Of a stretch of DNA of 64,000 nt, positions 10,868 to 22,148 are shown in pieces. Location of the stretch: contig NC_060064.1 in assembly GCF_020283565.1 (NCBI RefSeq), positions 6,966,001-7,030,000 of the forward strand, written 5' to 3'. Position 1 is the first letter of the stretch. Each line of letters begins with the position of its first letter. The position numbers and the translations under genes are program-made. The notes under the pieces were generated by a model. That model saw only the letters and a program-made list of their open reading frames with translations, was not told the origin of the DNA and did no database searches. The stretch is from Trifolium pratense (lineage: Eukaryota > Streptophyta > Magnoliopsida > Fabales > Fabaceae).

Positions 10868-13800
10868 TTCACAGCCCAATATGCCTTGTGTTCTAGCTCA
10901 ACCGGTAGGTGACATGATTTACCATAAACTAGTTGGTACGGAGAGAACCCCAAGTGTGTCTTGAACGCGGTTCTATAAGCCCAAAGTGTATCATTAAGCT
11001 TCATTGACCAGTCTTTCCTTGAAGTAGAAACCGTTTTCTCCAGAATTTGTTTCAATTGCCGGTTAGATACTTCAACTTGTCCACTTGTCTGAGGATGGTA
11101 TGGAGTGGCCACCTTGTGCTTGACATTGTATTTCTCCAAGACATTCTCCAAGTATTTGTTACAAAAATGTTTGCCTCCATCACTAATGAGAATTCTAGGA
11201 ACCCCAAACCGAGTAAAAATATTTTCTTTAAGGAACTTCACCACGGTATGAGAATCATTCGCTTGGCAAGGAATAGCTTCCACCCATTTTGTAACATAAT
11301 CTACACACACCAATATATGAAGATTAGACCGTGAAGATGGAAAAGGTCCCATGAAATCAATCCCCCAACAATCAAAAGGTTCTACTTCGAGCATTTGGTT
11401 TAGAGGCATCTCATCCCGCTTTGAAACATTGCCGGTCCTCTGGTAATTATCACATCTTCTAGCAAACTCTACACAATCTGCAAACAGTGTCGGCCAAAAG
11501 AAACCACTTTGAAGCACCTTTGCTGCTGTTCGTGGACCACTATGATGACCACCATACGGAGAACTGTGGCAATGCCACATTATGCTTTGTGCCTCTTCCT
11601 CATCAACACATCTACGGATCAAGCCATCTTGCCCCACCTTAAATAGGTATGGATCATCCCAAAAATAGAAGTTAGCATCTCTAAAGAATTTCTTCTTTTG
11701 TTGATAGGAATAGTCCTCCGGAATTTCATTTCCTGCTTTGAAATTAGCCATGTCAGCAAACCAAGGCCTTTTAGAAACCATCAACAATTTTTCATCCGGG
11801 AACTCTTCGTTAATGCACTTCTCTTTTGTGGTCACCATTGGATTTTCTAACCTTGACAAATGGTCAGCGACCACATTCTCCACACCTTTCTTGTCTTTTA
11901 TCTCCAAATCAAATTCCTGCAAAAGTAGTACCCACCTCAAGAGTCTAGGCTTTGAGTCGCCTTTTGTGAGGAGGTACTTAAGTGCCGAGTGATCTGAAAA
12001 AACAACAACTTTCGATCCAATTAGATAAGAGCGAAATTTTTCCAAAGCAAATACTATTGCAAGCAACTCTTTTTCAGTAGTTGTGTAATTGATTTGGTTT
12101 TCATTCAAAACCTTGCTTGCATAATATATAGCATGGAAAAATTTCGCATGTCGTTGGCCAAGCACCGCTCCAACCGCATAATCACTTGCATCACACATTA
12201 ATTCAAAAGGGAGATCCCAATTAGGTGCAACGATTATGGGCGCGGTGACCAACTTTTCTTTAATCACAACAAAAGCATTCAAACATTCATCATCAAATTT
12301 AAATTCATTTTCCTTCACAAGGAGGTTACTTAAGGGCTTAGCTATTTTCGAAAAGTCTTTGATGAAACGCCGATAGAAACCGGCATGACCCAAGAAACTT
12401 CTCACTCCCTTAACATTAACGGGAGGGGGCAATTCCTTAATAACCTCTATCTTTGCTTGGTCAACTTGAATGCCCTTTGAAGAGATTTTGTGTCCAAGCA
12501 CAATACCTTCTTTAACCATAAAATGACATTTTTCCCAATTTAAAACTAAATTGGTACTTATGCATCTCTTCAATACGGCATTCAAATTGGCTAAACATTT
12601 ATCAAAAGACTTACCAAACACAGAAAAATCATCCATAAATACCTCGATTGTGTCCTCCATCATATCAGCAAAAATAGATAGCATACACCGCTGGAATGTG
12701 GCCGGTGCGTTGCACAACCCGAAAGGCATCTTCCGGTAAGCAAATACTCCAAAAGGACAAGTAAAAGCTGTTTTCTCCTGATCCTCTGGGTCTACCACAA
12801 TCTGATTGTACCCAGAATATCCATCCAAGAAGCAATAATAGGCCTGCCCTGCAAGCCTTTCCAACATTTGGTCCATGAATGGAAGAGGAAAATGGTCCTT
12901 CCTTGTTGCCGAGTTCAACCGCCTGTAGTCTATACACATCCGCCACCCAGTGACGGTGCGAGTGGGTATCAGTTCATTTTTTTCATTTCTCACAACTGTC
13001 ATACCACCTTTTTTCGGGACCACATGGACAGGACTAACCCACGCACTATCCGAGATTGGATAAATCATACCAGCTTCTAGAAGTTTAAGAACCTCTTTCT
13101 TCACCACTTCTTTCATGGTTGGATTTAGTCTTCTTTGAGGTTGCACCACAGGTTTGTATTCATCTTCCATTTTTATCTTATGCATACAGAATCCGGGACT
13201 AATCCCTTTCAAATCAGAGATGCTCCAACCCATGGCTTCTTTATTTTCTCGCAAGACCCTAGTTAGCTTCTCTGCTTCCAAAGAACTCAACCTGCTGCTT
13301 ATGATTGCCGGTTGTGAAGCATCTTCTCCTAAGAAAACATATTTTAAGTGAGGGGGAAGCTCTTTCAACTCCGGAATAGTAACTTTTAGGTCCTCCTTAC
13401 CACTAGCTTTCTCTTCCACAGCATACACATTTTCAAAATCTTTTTGTGCTTCTTCTTTTTTACATGATTCAAGCTGACGGAGACAAATTTCAATCTCCTT
13501 GTCCCATTCCTCTTCCAAATCATCGATGGAATTAACAATTACTCTTTCTAAAGGTAAGGATGGTGTTTCTTCCACTAAGACATCTTCTACCACTTCCTCA
13601 ATCACGTCAACCTTGTAACATTGTGGCTCATCATCATGGTGTTTCATAGCTTTGAACACGTTAAACATGACTTGTTCCCCATGTGTTCTCAACATAAGTT
13701 CTCCCATCTCAACATCAATCAATGCTCTTCCGGTAGCTAAGAATGGTCTACCCAACAACAATGGTTCTACATCTGCATCATCTTCCATATCAAGGATGAC

Positions 13801-16053
13801 GAAATCTGCCGGGAAAACAAACTCCGCAACTCTTACCAACACATCATGAAGTACACCGTAAGGATGTACAATAGAACGATCAGCTAAAGAGAGCTGCATC
13901 TTTGTGGGTTTTGCAACAGCTCCGGGTATCTTCTTCATCATTGACAATGGCATTAGGTTGATGCTAGCTCCTAAATCACATAGAGCTCGACCAACGGAGA
14001 TGTTACCTATTGAACATGGTATGGTAAAGCTTCCAGGATCCTTCTTCTTTTGAGGAAGTTTCTTTTGGATTATGGCACTACATTCCTCTGTCATCTCCAC
14101 TGTATCATCGTCAAGAGGTTTCCGCTTCTTTGTCATAAGTTCCTTCATGAATTTGGCATAGACAGGCATCTGTTTCAACACTTCAGCAAAAGGAATGTTA
14201 ATTTGGAGATCATGAAGCATCTTCATAAACTTTTTGAATTGTTGGTGATCATTAGCCTTTGCCTTCTTCTTGCGCGGATATGGCAATTTGGCATGGACAG
14301 AACTTTCTTTCTCCTCTAGACCCTTGCCTTTCTTTTCAACTAACTTCTCATCATTCTCTTTTTCAATTTTTTTCTCTTTCTCATCTTCAACTAACTCCTC
14401 TTTCTCAATCTCAATCATTTTCTCCAACTCATTCTCAACTTCTCCCTCATTCTCATGTTCAACTTCTCCCTCAACGTTATTTTTTTCTTTCACTTCCTCA
14501 ACACTAGACTCACTCTTTTTCTTCGTTACATTCTCAGGTGAAGGAACCACTCTATTTCTCAAATTAATCGCCTTGCAACTTTCATTCCTCGGATTATCCT
14601 TTGTAGAACCTTCAAAACCATTATTTTGAGTAGCCGCGAATTGCCTTGACAATTGTCCAACTTGAGTTTCCAAGTTCTTAATTGAAGCTTCATGATTCTT
14701 GTTGGCAATATCTTGGTTGGCTTTCATTTGATCTTGGCTAACCTTCATAGCTTCGAAGTTCCCTTGAGTCACCTTTATGAATTGAGTAAGTGTATCCTCT
14801 AATTGAGAAGGTCTCCTTTGTTGAGAGTTTTGTGAAGAAGATTGTTGTTGAGATTGATTTGCGTTTTGATTTCCTCCCCAACCAAAGTTTGGATGATCTC
14901 TCCAACCTGGGTTATAAGTGTTTGAATATGGATCATACTTTGGGTTGTTCCTTTTGAAGTTGGCGAGGTACTTTGCCTCTTCTGACCCTTCAGGAAAACA
15001 TTGGCCATTAGCATGCCCTTGTCCACAAAAATCACATTTCACTTCATTAGCTGCCATGACTGGCATTTGGGCATTAGGAGTGCTAGTGAGGTGTTTCAAC
15101 ACAGCTGCCATTTGAGAATTCATCAATGTAGATTGGGCCAAAAGAGCAGTTTGAGTATCAAGCTCTATCATGCCTGCTTTCTTCTTTGCACCACGATCAT
15201 TTTCAACTCTGTACTCATTTTGAGCCATGGATTCCACCAACTCTCTAGCTTGAGTTTGATTTTTATTTTTCAAAGATCCACCTGCCGATGCATCTAGAAA
15301 CATTCTAGTTTGAGCTCTCAATCCTTGTGTGAAATGCTGCATTTGAGTATGACTATCGAGCCCATGCTTAGGACACTTTTTCAGGCTCAGTTTGAATCTT
15401 TCCCAGGCATCATACAATGTTTCGGAGTCTCCTTGCTCAAAACTTGTAATGTCAGCTCTTCTTTCAAGATACTTGTGAATTGGGAAGTACCTATCCATGA
15501 ACTTCATCTCTAGCTCTTGCCAAGTATTGATGGTGTTAGGTGGTATTGTGTCCAGCCAGTCTTTAGCTCTTCCAGTTAACGAGTACTTGAAAAGCCTTAA
15601 TCTTTTATCTGATTCAGATACTCCTGGTGGGTCTGTATAGTCACAAGCTTCATAGAAATGCTCCAGGTGGAGATTTGGACATTGTGTTTCTGCCCCTGAG
15701 TATTGATTCTCTTTGAGGGCGCTGAGCACTGAATTCTTGATATCAAATGACACATGATTTCTCGGTTGGAAACCCAGATTGGCAAGCTCTCCATTGTTTC
15801 TTTGCCCATAGTCACCTAACATCCTCTCAGGCACAACTGGTGGAGGTGGTGGTGGATTCTCAGCCATGATGTTGGCTTCGTTGTCCGATGTGTTTGGACT
15901 AGAAACCGCTTCTTCACTACTTTCTTGTGCAACACCTGCTAACCGGGCAACCTCTCGGGCTAACCGAACTGCTTTTCTGTTTGCTTTAGCTGTTTTCTCT
16001 ATTTCAGGATCAAAGATTAGTTCTCTTGCTACTCTCCTACCTTGCATAAACAA
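10843..16053 (-). CDS. Gag-Pol polyprotein, Athila-type, inverted inside the element
   Basis: A continuous 1736-codon frame on the strand opposite the LTRs. In order: Gag core (about aa 130-280; [14 protein letters not shown]), a zinc knuckle of form CX2CX3HX4C ([13 protein letters not shown], about aa 338), a charged linker, aspartic protease ([10 protein letters not shown], about aa 690), reverse transcriptase (MCIDYRRLN about aa 1040; catalytic FMDDF about aa 1138), RNase H ([13 protein letters not shown] about aa 1288; ADHLSRL about aa 1398), and integrase with an HHCC finger (about aa 1490-1535) and D,D,E residues in [16 protein letters not shown] and GQVEVSNRQ. It lacks the integrase C-terminal module: homology ends at 10868 and the last codons come from the chimeric joint. 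With no promoter on this strand nearby, it should not be expressed as sense RNA from its own LTRs. Confidence 0.92.
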   Translation of the reverse strand: MFMQGRRVARELIFDPEIEKTAKANRKAVRLAREVARLAGVAQESSEEAVSSPNTSDNEANIMAENPPPPPPVVPERMLGDYGQRNNGELANLGFQPRNHVSFDIKNSVLSALKENQYSGAETQCPNLHLEHFYEACDYTDPPGVSESDKRLRLFKYSLTGRAKDWLDTIPPNTINTWQELEMKFMDRYFPIHKYLERRADITSFEQGDSETLYDAWERFKLSLKKCPKHGLDSHTQMQHFTQGLRAQTRMFLDASAGGSLKNKNQTQARELVESMAQNEYRVENDRGAKKKAGMIELDTQTALLAQSTLMNSQMAAVLKHLTSTPNAQMPVMAANEVKCDFCGQGHANGQCFPEGSEEAKYLANFKRNNPKYDPYSNTYNPGWRDHPNFGWGGNQNANQSQQQSSSQNSQQRRPSQLEDTLTQFIKVTQGNFEAMKVSQDQMKANQDIANKNHEASIKNLETQVGQLSRQFAATQNNGFEGSTKDNPRNESCKAINLRNRVVPSPENVTKKKSESSVEEVKEKNNVEGEVEHENEGEVENELEKMIEIEKEELVEDEKEKKIEKENDEKLVEKKGKGLEEKESSVHAKLPYPRKKKAKANDHQQFKKFMKMLHDLQINIPFAEVLKQMPVYAKFMKELMTKKRKPLDDDTVEMTEECSAIIQKKLPQKKKDPGSFTIPCSIGNISVGRALCDLGASINLMPLSMMKKIPGAVAKPTKMQLSLADRSIVHPYGVLHDVLVRVAEFVFPADFVILDMEDDADVEPLLLGRPFLATGRALIDVEMGELMLRTHGEQVMFNVFKAMKHHDDEPQCYKVDVIEEVVEDVLVEETPSLPLERVIVNSIDDLEEEWDKEIEICLRQLESCKKEEAQKDFENVYAVEEKASGKEDLKVTIPELKELPPHLKYVFLGEDASQPAIISSRLSSLEAEKLTRVLRENKEAMGWSISDLKGISPGFCMHKIKMEDEYKPVVQPQRRLNPTMKEVVKKEVLKLLEAGMIYPISDSAWVSPVHVVPKKGGMTVVRNEKNELIPTRTVTGWRMCIDYRRLNSATRKDHFPLPFMDQMLERLAGQAYYCFLDGYSGYNQIVVDPEDQEKTAFTCPFGVFAYRKMPFGLCNAPATFQRCMLSIFADMMEDTIEVFMDDFSVFGKSFDKCLANLNAVLKRCISTNLVLNWEKCHFMVKEGIVLGHKISSKGIQVDQAKIEVIKELPPPVNVKGVRSFLGHAGFYRRFIKDFSKIAKPLSNLLVKENEFKFDDECLNAFVVIKEKLVTAPIIVAPNWDLPFELMCDASDYAVGAVLGQRHAKFFHAIYYASKVLNENQINYTTTEKELLAIVFALEKFRSYLIGSKVVVFSDHSALKYLLTKGDSKPRLLRWVLLLQEFDLEIKDKKGVENVVADHLSRLENPMVTTKEKCINEEFPDEKLLMVSKRPWFADMANFKAGNEIPEDYSYQQKKKFFRDANFYFWDDPYLFKVGQDGLIRRCVDEEEAQSIMWHCHSSPYGGHHSGPRTAAKVLQSGFFWPTLFADCVEFARRCDNYQRTGNVSKRDEMPLNQMLEVEPFDCWGIDFMGPFPSSRSNLHILVCVDYVTKWVEAIPCQANDSHTVVKFLKENIFTRFGVPRILISDGGKHFCNKYLENVLEKYNVKHKVATPYHPQTSGQVEVSNRQLKQILEKTVSTSRKDWSMKLNDTLWAYRTAFKTHLGFSPYQLVYGKSCHLPVELEHKAYWAVKLNKNIGH
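10868..11412 (-). repeat. Inverted-repeat arm 1 (integrase 3' part)
   Basis: 545 bp, reverse complement of 16219-16763. In the stretches compared only one substitution was seen (TATGGTAAATC against TATGGCAAATC). The arms are separated by about 4.8 kb. Confidence 0.92.
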
Positions 16054-16212
16054 CCAGAAAATACCTTAAGAAGCAACTGCACTACACAAGAATGAAAATG
16101 AAAATAAAATTCAGAAATTATATATTTTTTTTATATATATTTATAATTAAAATAAACAAAAACTTAATCAATAAAACAATAAAATTTAAAAGTATGACTC
16201 AATTGCCTTGTT
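16054..16212 (-). other. Inverted gag leader
   Basis: AT-rich 5' leader of the inverted gag-pol, containing CAAGGCAATT, which also occurs in the plus-strand leaders after each primer site. It shows that the inverted block began near the primer site of an ordinary element and includes the natural gag start. Confidence 0.65.
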
Positions 16213-16218
16213 GATTTA

Positions 16219-16763
16219 GAGATGCCTCTAAACCAAATGCTCGAAGTAGAACCTTTTGATTGTTGGGGGATTGATTTCATGGGACCTTTTCCATCTTCAC
16301 GGTCTAATCTTCATATATTGGTGTGTGTAGATTATGTTACAAAATGGGTGGAAGCTATTCCTTGCCAAGCGAATGATTCTCATACCGTGGTGAAGTTCCT
16401 TAAAGAAAATATTTTTACTCGGTTTGGGGTTCCTAGAATTCTCATTAGTGATGGAGGCAAACATTTTTGTAACAAATACTTGGAGAATGTCTTGGAGAAA
16501 TACAATGTCAAGCACAAGGTGGCCACTCCATACCATCCTCAGACAAGTGGACAAGTTGAAGTATCTAACCGGCAATTGAAACAAATTCTGGAGAAAACGG
16601 TTTCTACTTCAAGGAAAGACTGGTCAATGAAGCTTAATGATACACTTTGGGCTTATAGAACCGCGTTCAAGACACACTTGGGGTTCTCTCCGTACCAACT
16701 AGTTTATGGCAAATCATGTCACCTACCGGTTGAGCTAGAACACAAGGCATATTGGGCTGTGAA
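16219..16763 (+). repeat. Inverted-repeat arm 2 (integrase 3' part)
   Basis: 545 bp pairing with 10868-11412. The arms begin and end at the same codons, so they come from duplication of one pol segment in opposite orientation. Confidence 0.92.
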
Positions 16764-17154
16764 ATTTTTAAATTTTGATGCAGGTCTTGCGGGTGAGAAA
16801 AGATTGCTTAAGCTGAACGAACTTGAAGAATGGCGGATGCAAGCATATGAAAATGCCGTGATTTTTAAAGCAAGGACAAAGAAGTATCATGATAAAGGGT
16901 TGGTAAGAAAGGAGTTTAAGAAAGGACAGCAAGTCTTGTTATTCAATTCTCGTTTAAGGTTGTTCCCGGGTAAGCTGATGTCTCGGTGGTCTGGTCCGTT
17001 TGTCATTAAGGAAGTTTTTCCACACGGGGCTGTGGAAATTTTTACACCAGGAGAGGAGGAGAAATCTTTCAAAGTAAATGGACAAAGACTCAAGTTTTAT
17101 AAGGGAGGAGATTTTAATCGCCACAAGGTGGCAGTACTTTTCGAAGACCCTTAA
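16222..17154 (+). pseudogene. Integrase C-terminal part, plus-strand copy
   Basis: A 310-codon frame that begins inside integrase ([19 protein letters not shown]), runs through the D,D,E catalytic motifs and on to the natural pol C-terminus, with a GPY/F-type module ([11 protein letters not shown]). It stops at 17152-17154. It supplies the C-terminal module missing from the inverted copy but lacks everything upstream, so it cannot make a working Pol alone. In the correct order it sits just before the conserved motif and the env-position ORF. Confidence 0.88.
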
Positions 17155-17164
17155 GGTTTTGAGA

Positions 17165-17213
17165 CCGTCGAGCTAATGACGCTAAAAGTAGCGCTGCTTG
17201 GGAGGCAACCCAA
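17165..17213 (+). other. Conserved post-coding motif, copy 2
   Basis: GAGCTAATGACGCTAAAA...GCGCTGCTTGGGAGGCAACCCA, the counterpart of 7758-7808. Confidence 0.6.
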
Positions 17214-17309
17214 GGTTTTATTTAACCGTAATAGTTTTTCTTTTGATTTTTTTGTGTTTTGCAGGTCAAATTAAAAAAAAGAGGAGTGTGAAAAGTGTAC
17301 AACCAGGAA

Positions 17310-17650
17310 ATTACGTTTGGGGCGGAAAAAATGGAGCCTAAGGCGTAAAAATTTTGAAGAAAATTCATGTCCTCTCTGTTTTGCCGTTTGGGGCGGAAGA
17401 AATTGCGCCTAAGGCGTAAAAATAATGATGAAAAATGGGTGCCCACTGTTTTGCCGTTTGGGGCGGAAGAAATTACGTTTGGGGCGTAAAAATCCTGAAG
17501 AAATTGGGTTGCTCAATATTTTGCCGTTTGGGGCGGAAACATTGCCGTTTGGGGCGGAAAAGTTTGAAGAAAAAAACATTGCTCTCTGTTTTGCCGTTTG
17601 GGGCGTAAAAACCCACGTTCTAGGCGGAAAAATCACGTTTTAGGCGTAAA
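17310..17650 (+). repeat. 70-bp tandem array with GGGGCGGAA motifs
   Basis: TTTTGCCGTTTG begins at 17379, 17449, 17519 and 17589, an exact 70-bp period, with degenerate units at each side. The same motif family (TTTTGCCGTTTCAGGCG, ACGCCTGGGGCGGAA) occurs in U3 of the family-A LTR. Confidence 0.88.
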
Positions 17651-18141
17651 AAAAGGTGAAACCCTCATTCTTTCTCTCAAACTTCATCTTCTTCAACAAA
17701 CCTTATCCTTTCTCACAAAACTTCATCTCCTTCCTCACACAAATCCTCCATTAACAACCATCCAAACCTTCAAACCCAACACAAATCCTTCATTAAAACA
17801 ACAACCACAACAAATTCACCCATTCTCTTTCACCAATTTCATCCTCAAATCTCAAACCCCTCTTGAACCTAAACCTCCCAAATCCTTCAAAACCCCATTA
17901 AAACAACAACCTCTCTCACACCCATAACACCAAACCCACGAAAATTTCTTCCATCCAACTCTATTCTTCAAAACCCATCATCAACAACAACCAATTCTTC
18001 AAATTTTTCCAAAACCAAAAATCAAAAAAAAAAACCCTTCAAAACCCTACACGAAAATTCATCCAAAACCACCATAAATCTTCATCTTTTCCATCAATCA
18101 CCCATAACCCATCACCCTTCTCAATCTTTACCTTTCTCACC
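17651..18141 (+). other. G-poor leader before the 490-aa ORF
   Basis: About 490 bp made almost entirely of A, C and T on the plus strand, with many CAA/TTC/ACC runs, ending at the ATG at 18142. A G-poor, unstructured strand is what a long 5' leader for cap scanning would look like. Its function is inferred only. Confidence 0.45.
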
Positions 18142-19614
18142 ATGAAGAACATATTCAAAAAATCCTCAAAGGATAAAGAAGTTGAAGTTGGGTCTTCAAA
18201 ATCAAGGTCAAAAGTGGTGAAGAAAAGGAGAGTAGTCCGAACTCCTACACCGTCACCTTCGCCTTCTCCTCCATCATCACCGCCTAGAGAGCAATCACCA
18301 CCTCCTCCGACGCCGGTTGTGACTGAAATTCCTCGGTCACGTTTTGTTCGTCCAACAGCCTACAATCGGTACCATACTCTCAAAAGTAAGGACTTCAAAC
18401 CTGAAAAGCGTCTCACGGATGAAGTGCTAGCATTTCCCTTAATTGAAGCAGAATTCCGCAACAGGCATTGGTATGAGTTTAATTTCTGTCTTCGGTCTGG
18501 AAATCGTACTTTAGCATTAGAATTTTTGAGTAATGCATGGCGAGTGAAAAATTCGTCACCACGGATTGCTAAAGTACGCGGGGTAGATGTAGACTACTCC
18601 CCGGAAACTATAAATAGGATATTTCGTTTTAATGTTCCTGAATTCTGTGTTCTGAATCATCGACGTGAGAATAGGGCAACCATGGCATCAGATAAGCGTG
18701 AGGCTTTAAAATCTCAGCTGACTGCACCCGGAAGTATGTGGGTGAGACCATCTAGACAGCTCCCACCCCAGCGGTTTAAAACCGCTCATTTGTTGGATAT
18801 TCCACGGATTTGGGCTGAATTTTGGATAAATAACGTGGAGCCAAGTGGGAACAATTCTGAGATTCCTATGGATGTAGGGCTAGCACTTCAAGCTATATTG
18901 TTAGGAGAAGACATAGATTTGGGCACGATTCTGAGTGATGATTTGTCTGCAATTATCCAGAAAGATCCCGGGTCATATAGTCTAACACATCTCTGTTTGA
19001 TCACTAAACTGTGTCTGGATCAAAATGTTGCTACTTTTGATGATGATCAAATGGAAGAGCCTAGAAAAGTCACTACGGCTTTTGTGAGAGATGTGAGAAG
19101 AAAAACTTTCGGGAAGACATTCATTCCATTTGCTGATGTGGATGATGTGATGGATTACACGGTGGAAGGAGGAGGTGAAGAAAGGGAGGAGAATGTTGAA
19201 AATGTGATGCACCATGAAGTGCCACAGGCTCCTGAAATGGAGAGTTTTCCAGCTCCGCAATTTGAGGTGAATGTTCTTGCTGACATGGTGTGGAAAATGG
19301 ACATGAGCACCCAACAGGGCATTGATATGGCGGACCACTATGACACTTCATCCGCCTTATGGCAAGAATCCATGCGTTACCGGGAGCAAGTCCCGGCATA
19401 TTTCTATCCGAGATATCCAACAATGCATGATTTTGATGAAGCTCACAATCAAAGAGTTAGGAGCATGGCGGCTACACATGAAATGAACCGTGCTACCTAC
19501 ATTCGCCAAAGGAGGGCAGCTGGCCTTCCAGATGAAGGAGGGTCCTCATCAATGCAATTTCCTGGAAATCTGCCTCGTTTTGATCATGATCATAACATGC
19601 CCGAGCAGGATTGA
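18142..19614 (+). CDS. Env-position ORF of Athila-type element, 490 aa
   Basis: The single long ORF downstream of pol, where Athila/Calypso elements have their env-like gene. It has a basic N-terminus (about aa 1-35), a Ser/Pro-rich segment (aa 36-65), then a globular region (about aa 75-330) with DEVLAFPLIEAEFRNRHWYEF and FNVPEFCVLNHR. That region resembles the plant protein class annotated as putative plant transposon protein domain (from memory). The C-terminal third is acidic and Met-rich. No signal peptide or hydrophobic membrane segment is visible, so an envelope role is not supported. Codons about 334-408 are duplicated at 10580-10802. Confidence 0.75.
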   Translation: MKNIFKKSSKDKEVEVGSSKSRSKVVKKRRVVRTPTPSPSPSPPSSPPREQSPPPPTPVVTEIPRSRFVRPTAYNRYHTLKSKDFKPEKRLTDEVLAFPLIEAEFRNRHWYEFNFCLRSGNRTLALEFLSNAWRVKNSSPRIAKVRGVDVDYSPETINRIFRFNVPEFCVLNHRRENRATMASDKREALKSQLTAPGSMWVRPSRQLPPQRFKTAHLLDIPRIWAEFWINNVEPSGNNSEIPMDVGLALQAILLGEDIDLGTILSDDLSAIIQKDPGSYSLTHLCLITKLCLDQNVATFDDDQMEEPRKVTTAFVRDVRRKTFGKTFIPFADVDDVMDYTVEGGGEEREENVENVMHHEVPQAPEMESFPAPQFEVNVLADMVWKMDMSTQQGIDMADHYDTSSALWQESMRYREQVPAYFYPRYPTMHDFDEAHNQRVRSMAATHEMNRATYIRQRRAAGLPDEGGSSSMQFPGNLPRFDHDHNMPEQD

Positions 19615-20969
19615 GGTTTTGTGCCATTCACCATTACTGTCCTTCTCCTCTATAGATTCTTTTTGGCCTGTGTGTTATGATTCTTTTGTTTAATTTGTTG
19701 CATGCTTGATGTTGGTCTATAATAAGTACTTGAGCTAGTCGTTTTGTTTTCTTTGAATGTCTTAGTCTTTTTGAAAACCTCACACTATGGAAATTTGTTT
19801 GGCTATCATCTTAGATTCAAAATTGTTGACCAAATGCGTGATATGAATTTGTGATGTTTTTAATTGTTTCGGATGCATCATAGTGATGATTTAGGCAAGG
19901 CTTAGGGACTCTCACAAATATTGACCATAGTTTAATTCAGCCAAAAACTGTGAGATTTTGAGCCCAAACACTGATTTCTTTTGATGATTATGAGAATTCC
20001 ACACTTAGCTATGTCTCTAGAATTTGCGCATGTTCTCTTTAATTGATTTATTGTTGTGATGTACACACGAGGCAAGTTGTTTGGTACCTTGAGCCTGTTC
20101 TAGCCACCCTTATCATTGTTTATCCTTTGTTTAACCCCTTTTGAGCTTAAAGAAAAATGTTTGTTTGTTATCTGACCCAAGATATATAAAAAAAAAAAAA
20201 AAATGATTTTCTTGGAGAATTAGATACCTTTAGTGGTTTTTGCACAATGCATGTCACTAAGTTTGGGGTTGCTTTTGGAATTAGCAACAACTTAAGTTTG
20301 GGGTGGGTATGAGAACTAAAAAATTTATGAAAGAAAAATTCAGAAGTTCACCAAGAAAAGAAGTATCGAAAAAAAAAAAAAAAGAAGAAAAATAAAAAAA
20401 ATATATAATCATGGTGATCTTCTTGAAAACAAAAAGGAACTCCTTGAAAGAAAAATTTGTGAAAGAAAATTGTTCTCTAGTATCAATTCTTACAAAGTAG
20501 GGTGGGGTGTTGTATCTATTCAATTCAGTGGTATCTGACTTCAAGTTTTTTTACTCACTTACCAAGAAAAGCCACCATCCACCTTTTAACCAGGCCACGT
20601 TATAACCTTTAAAAGTCCTCTAATGTGTGTGCTCATGACATGGTGATTGATTTTTGAGAATGTCTGCAAATTTATAGTAGTCTAGTTATGATGTGTTGAT
20701 TGAGTGATTATATTACCCTTAAACAGGAGAGTCGGAGAGGGTGTGAAGAAATTAAGTATGGTCAATCTTTGTTTGATGCTCTTTGTTTGCCTAAATTTGA
20801 AACTGTGTGTACTTGAATCATGACGAAATTGATCATTGAAATATCATGCAAATTACGTCTAACTTGATTGGGTTTGAGTTTGTTTAGCCAGATGGATCGA
20901 GGTAGTGTTTTGTTTTCCTGGAGATTGAGATATTCCTTGAGGACAAGGAAAAGTTCAAGTTTGGGGTTG
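19615..20969 (+). other. Body 2 3' non-coding region and polypurine tract
   Basis: Homologous to 7809-9286. It contains A-runs near 20190 and 20370 and repeated AAGTTTGGGG motifs. The last one (about 20958-20967) lies directly before the 3' LTR and is the probable plus-strand primer. Confidence 0.75.
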
Positions 20970-22148
20970 TGATGACATTAGTCATTACATGGAAATAAAG
21001 ACCATTTTCAAGTGATTTTAGAGGTTTTTTGACTTAAATCATGAAGAATAAGACATTGATTTGAAGCTACATGCGAAGGAAGATAGCAGATAAAAATTGG
21101 TGGAAATTGAAGTACTTTTACGCCTGGGGCGGAAGTTTTTCCGCCTGAGGCGGAATTTTTGCTGAAGAACCAAGATTGCTCACTGTTTTGCCGTTTCAGG
21201 CGAATTTCTTGTGCCTGAAACGTAATTTTTTACGCCTGGGGCGGAAATTCTGTGCCTCAGGCGGAAAACGTTATTTTTGATCAGTTTTATAAAAGGGAAA
21301 CTTCAGATCTGGATCATGATTGAATTTTTACGCAAAAGAACAGCTGTTGGAGCGATTTTGGAGGATCAAGAGCGACCAAGCAAGGATTCCAGTGTGGAAA
21401 CACATCAAGATTCTTCTTGTAATCATGCTTTCTTTCATTTTATTTGATGTAATTTCTGAATTTGCAATGTCTAGCTAAATTCTCATGATTGGTCCTTAGG
21501 TGATTCTAATTACTTTTGATCTTGAACTATGTGATTGTCATATGATATGATTAATGAATTACGAAGTTAGTTTCTATTGATTGTTCTTTGTGCTTAATGC
21601 TTTGTATGAATTCGCGACTTATATGATGATTGCAATGATTTGTTTTACTATGACGATAGGAATAAATCATCGATCTAGGAACGATTGATCAATTAATTTT
21701 CACTTAAGAAATTTTGGATTGTTAATTGAGATTAAAAGATTAAAGTTTTTCTTCCTCACATGATCATAGGTCTTACTAAGAAATTAGGGATTGATGATCA
21801 TGAGAGAGGATTATGTTACCAAGACATTGGACATAATCAATTGTGTTTTAATCAAATCATGAAACTAATTTGAATAATTCGTTATCATACATGGCGTTAC
21901 CAAGAGAAATAGTAATTAGATGATCCAAAAAGGACCAATCGCTTTTCTTACATCAATCTAAACACCAAAGCAATTCCAAAGTTTAAAAAATTTGAACTTG
22001 AAACCAAACAAGAACCCCCTTTTACAATTTATGTCAATTTACATGAGTATGTCTTCAATTTACAATTGATTTACAACAATCCCTGCGGAAAGAACGATTT
22101 TATTATACTACTTGACGGCTATTTAGTACACTTGCTAAATTTTCATCA
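20970..22148 (+). repeat. 3' LTR (family A)
   Basis: 1179 bp, same length and apparently same sequence as 5745-6923, which indicates a recent insertion. Confidence 0.95.

Larger units (their letters stand above)
5745..22148 (+). mobile_element. Composite three-LTR Athila/Calypso-type Ty3 retroelement, 16.4 kb
   Basis: Bounded by identical-looking 1179-bp LTRs (TGATGACATT...TTTTCATCA) and a 5-bp target duplication GAGCT (5740-5744 and 22149-22153). The interior is two retroelement bodies in tandem separated by a third, different LTR (9287-10509). Body 1 (6924-9286) is a small non-autonomous body with one short ORF. Body 2 (10510-20969) holds inverted gag-pol, a plus-strand duplicate of the integrase end, a tandem repeat and a 490-codon ORF in the env-like position. 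The tRNA-Asp primer site, the polypurine tract AAGTTTGGGG and the ORF downstream of pol place it in the Athila/Calypso/Cyclops group of legume gypsy elements. Confidence 0.9.

Noticed and set aside
14270..14629. 119-codon plus-strand Ser/Phe-rich ORF
   Set aside because: Antisense of the Glu/Lys-rich linker in the inverted Gag-Pol.
18142..19614. Retroviral-type envelope gene
   Set aside because: The position fits env-like ORFs, but no signal peptide, membrane anchor or fusion segment is visible.
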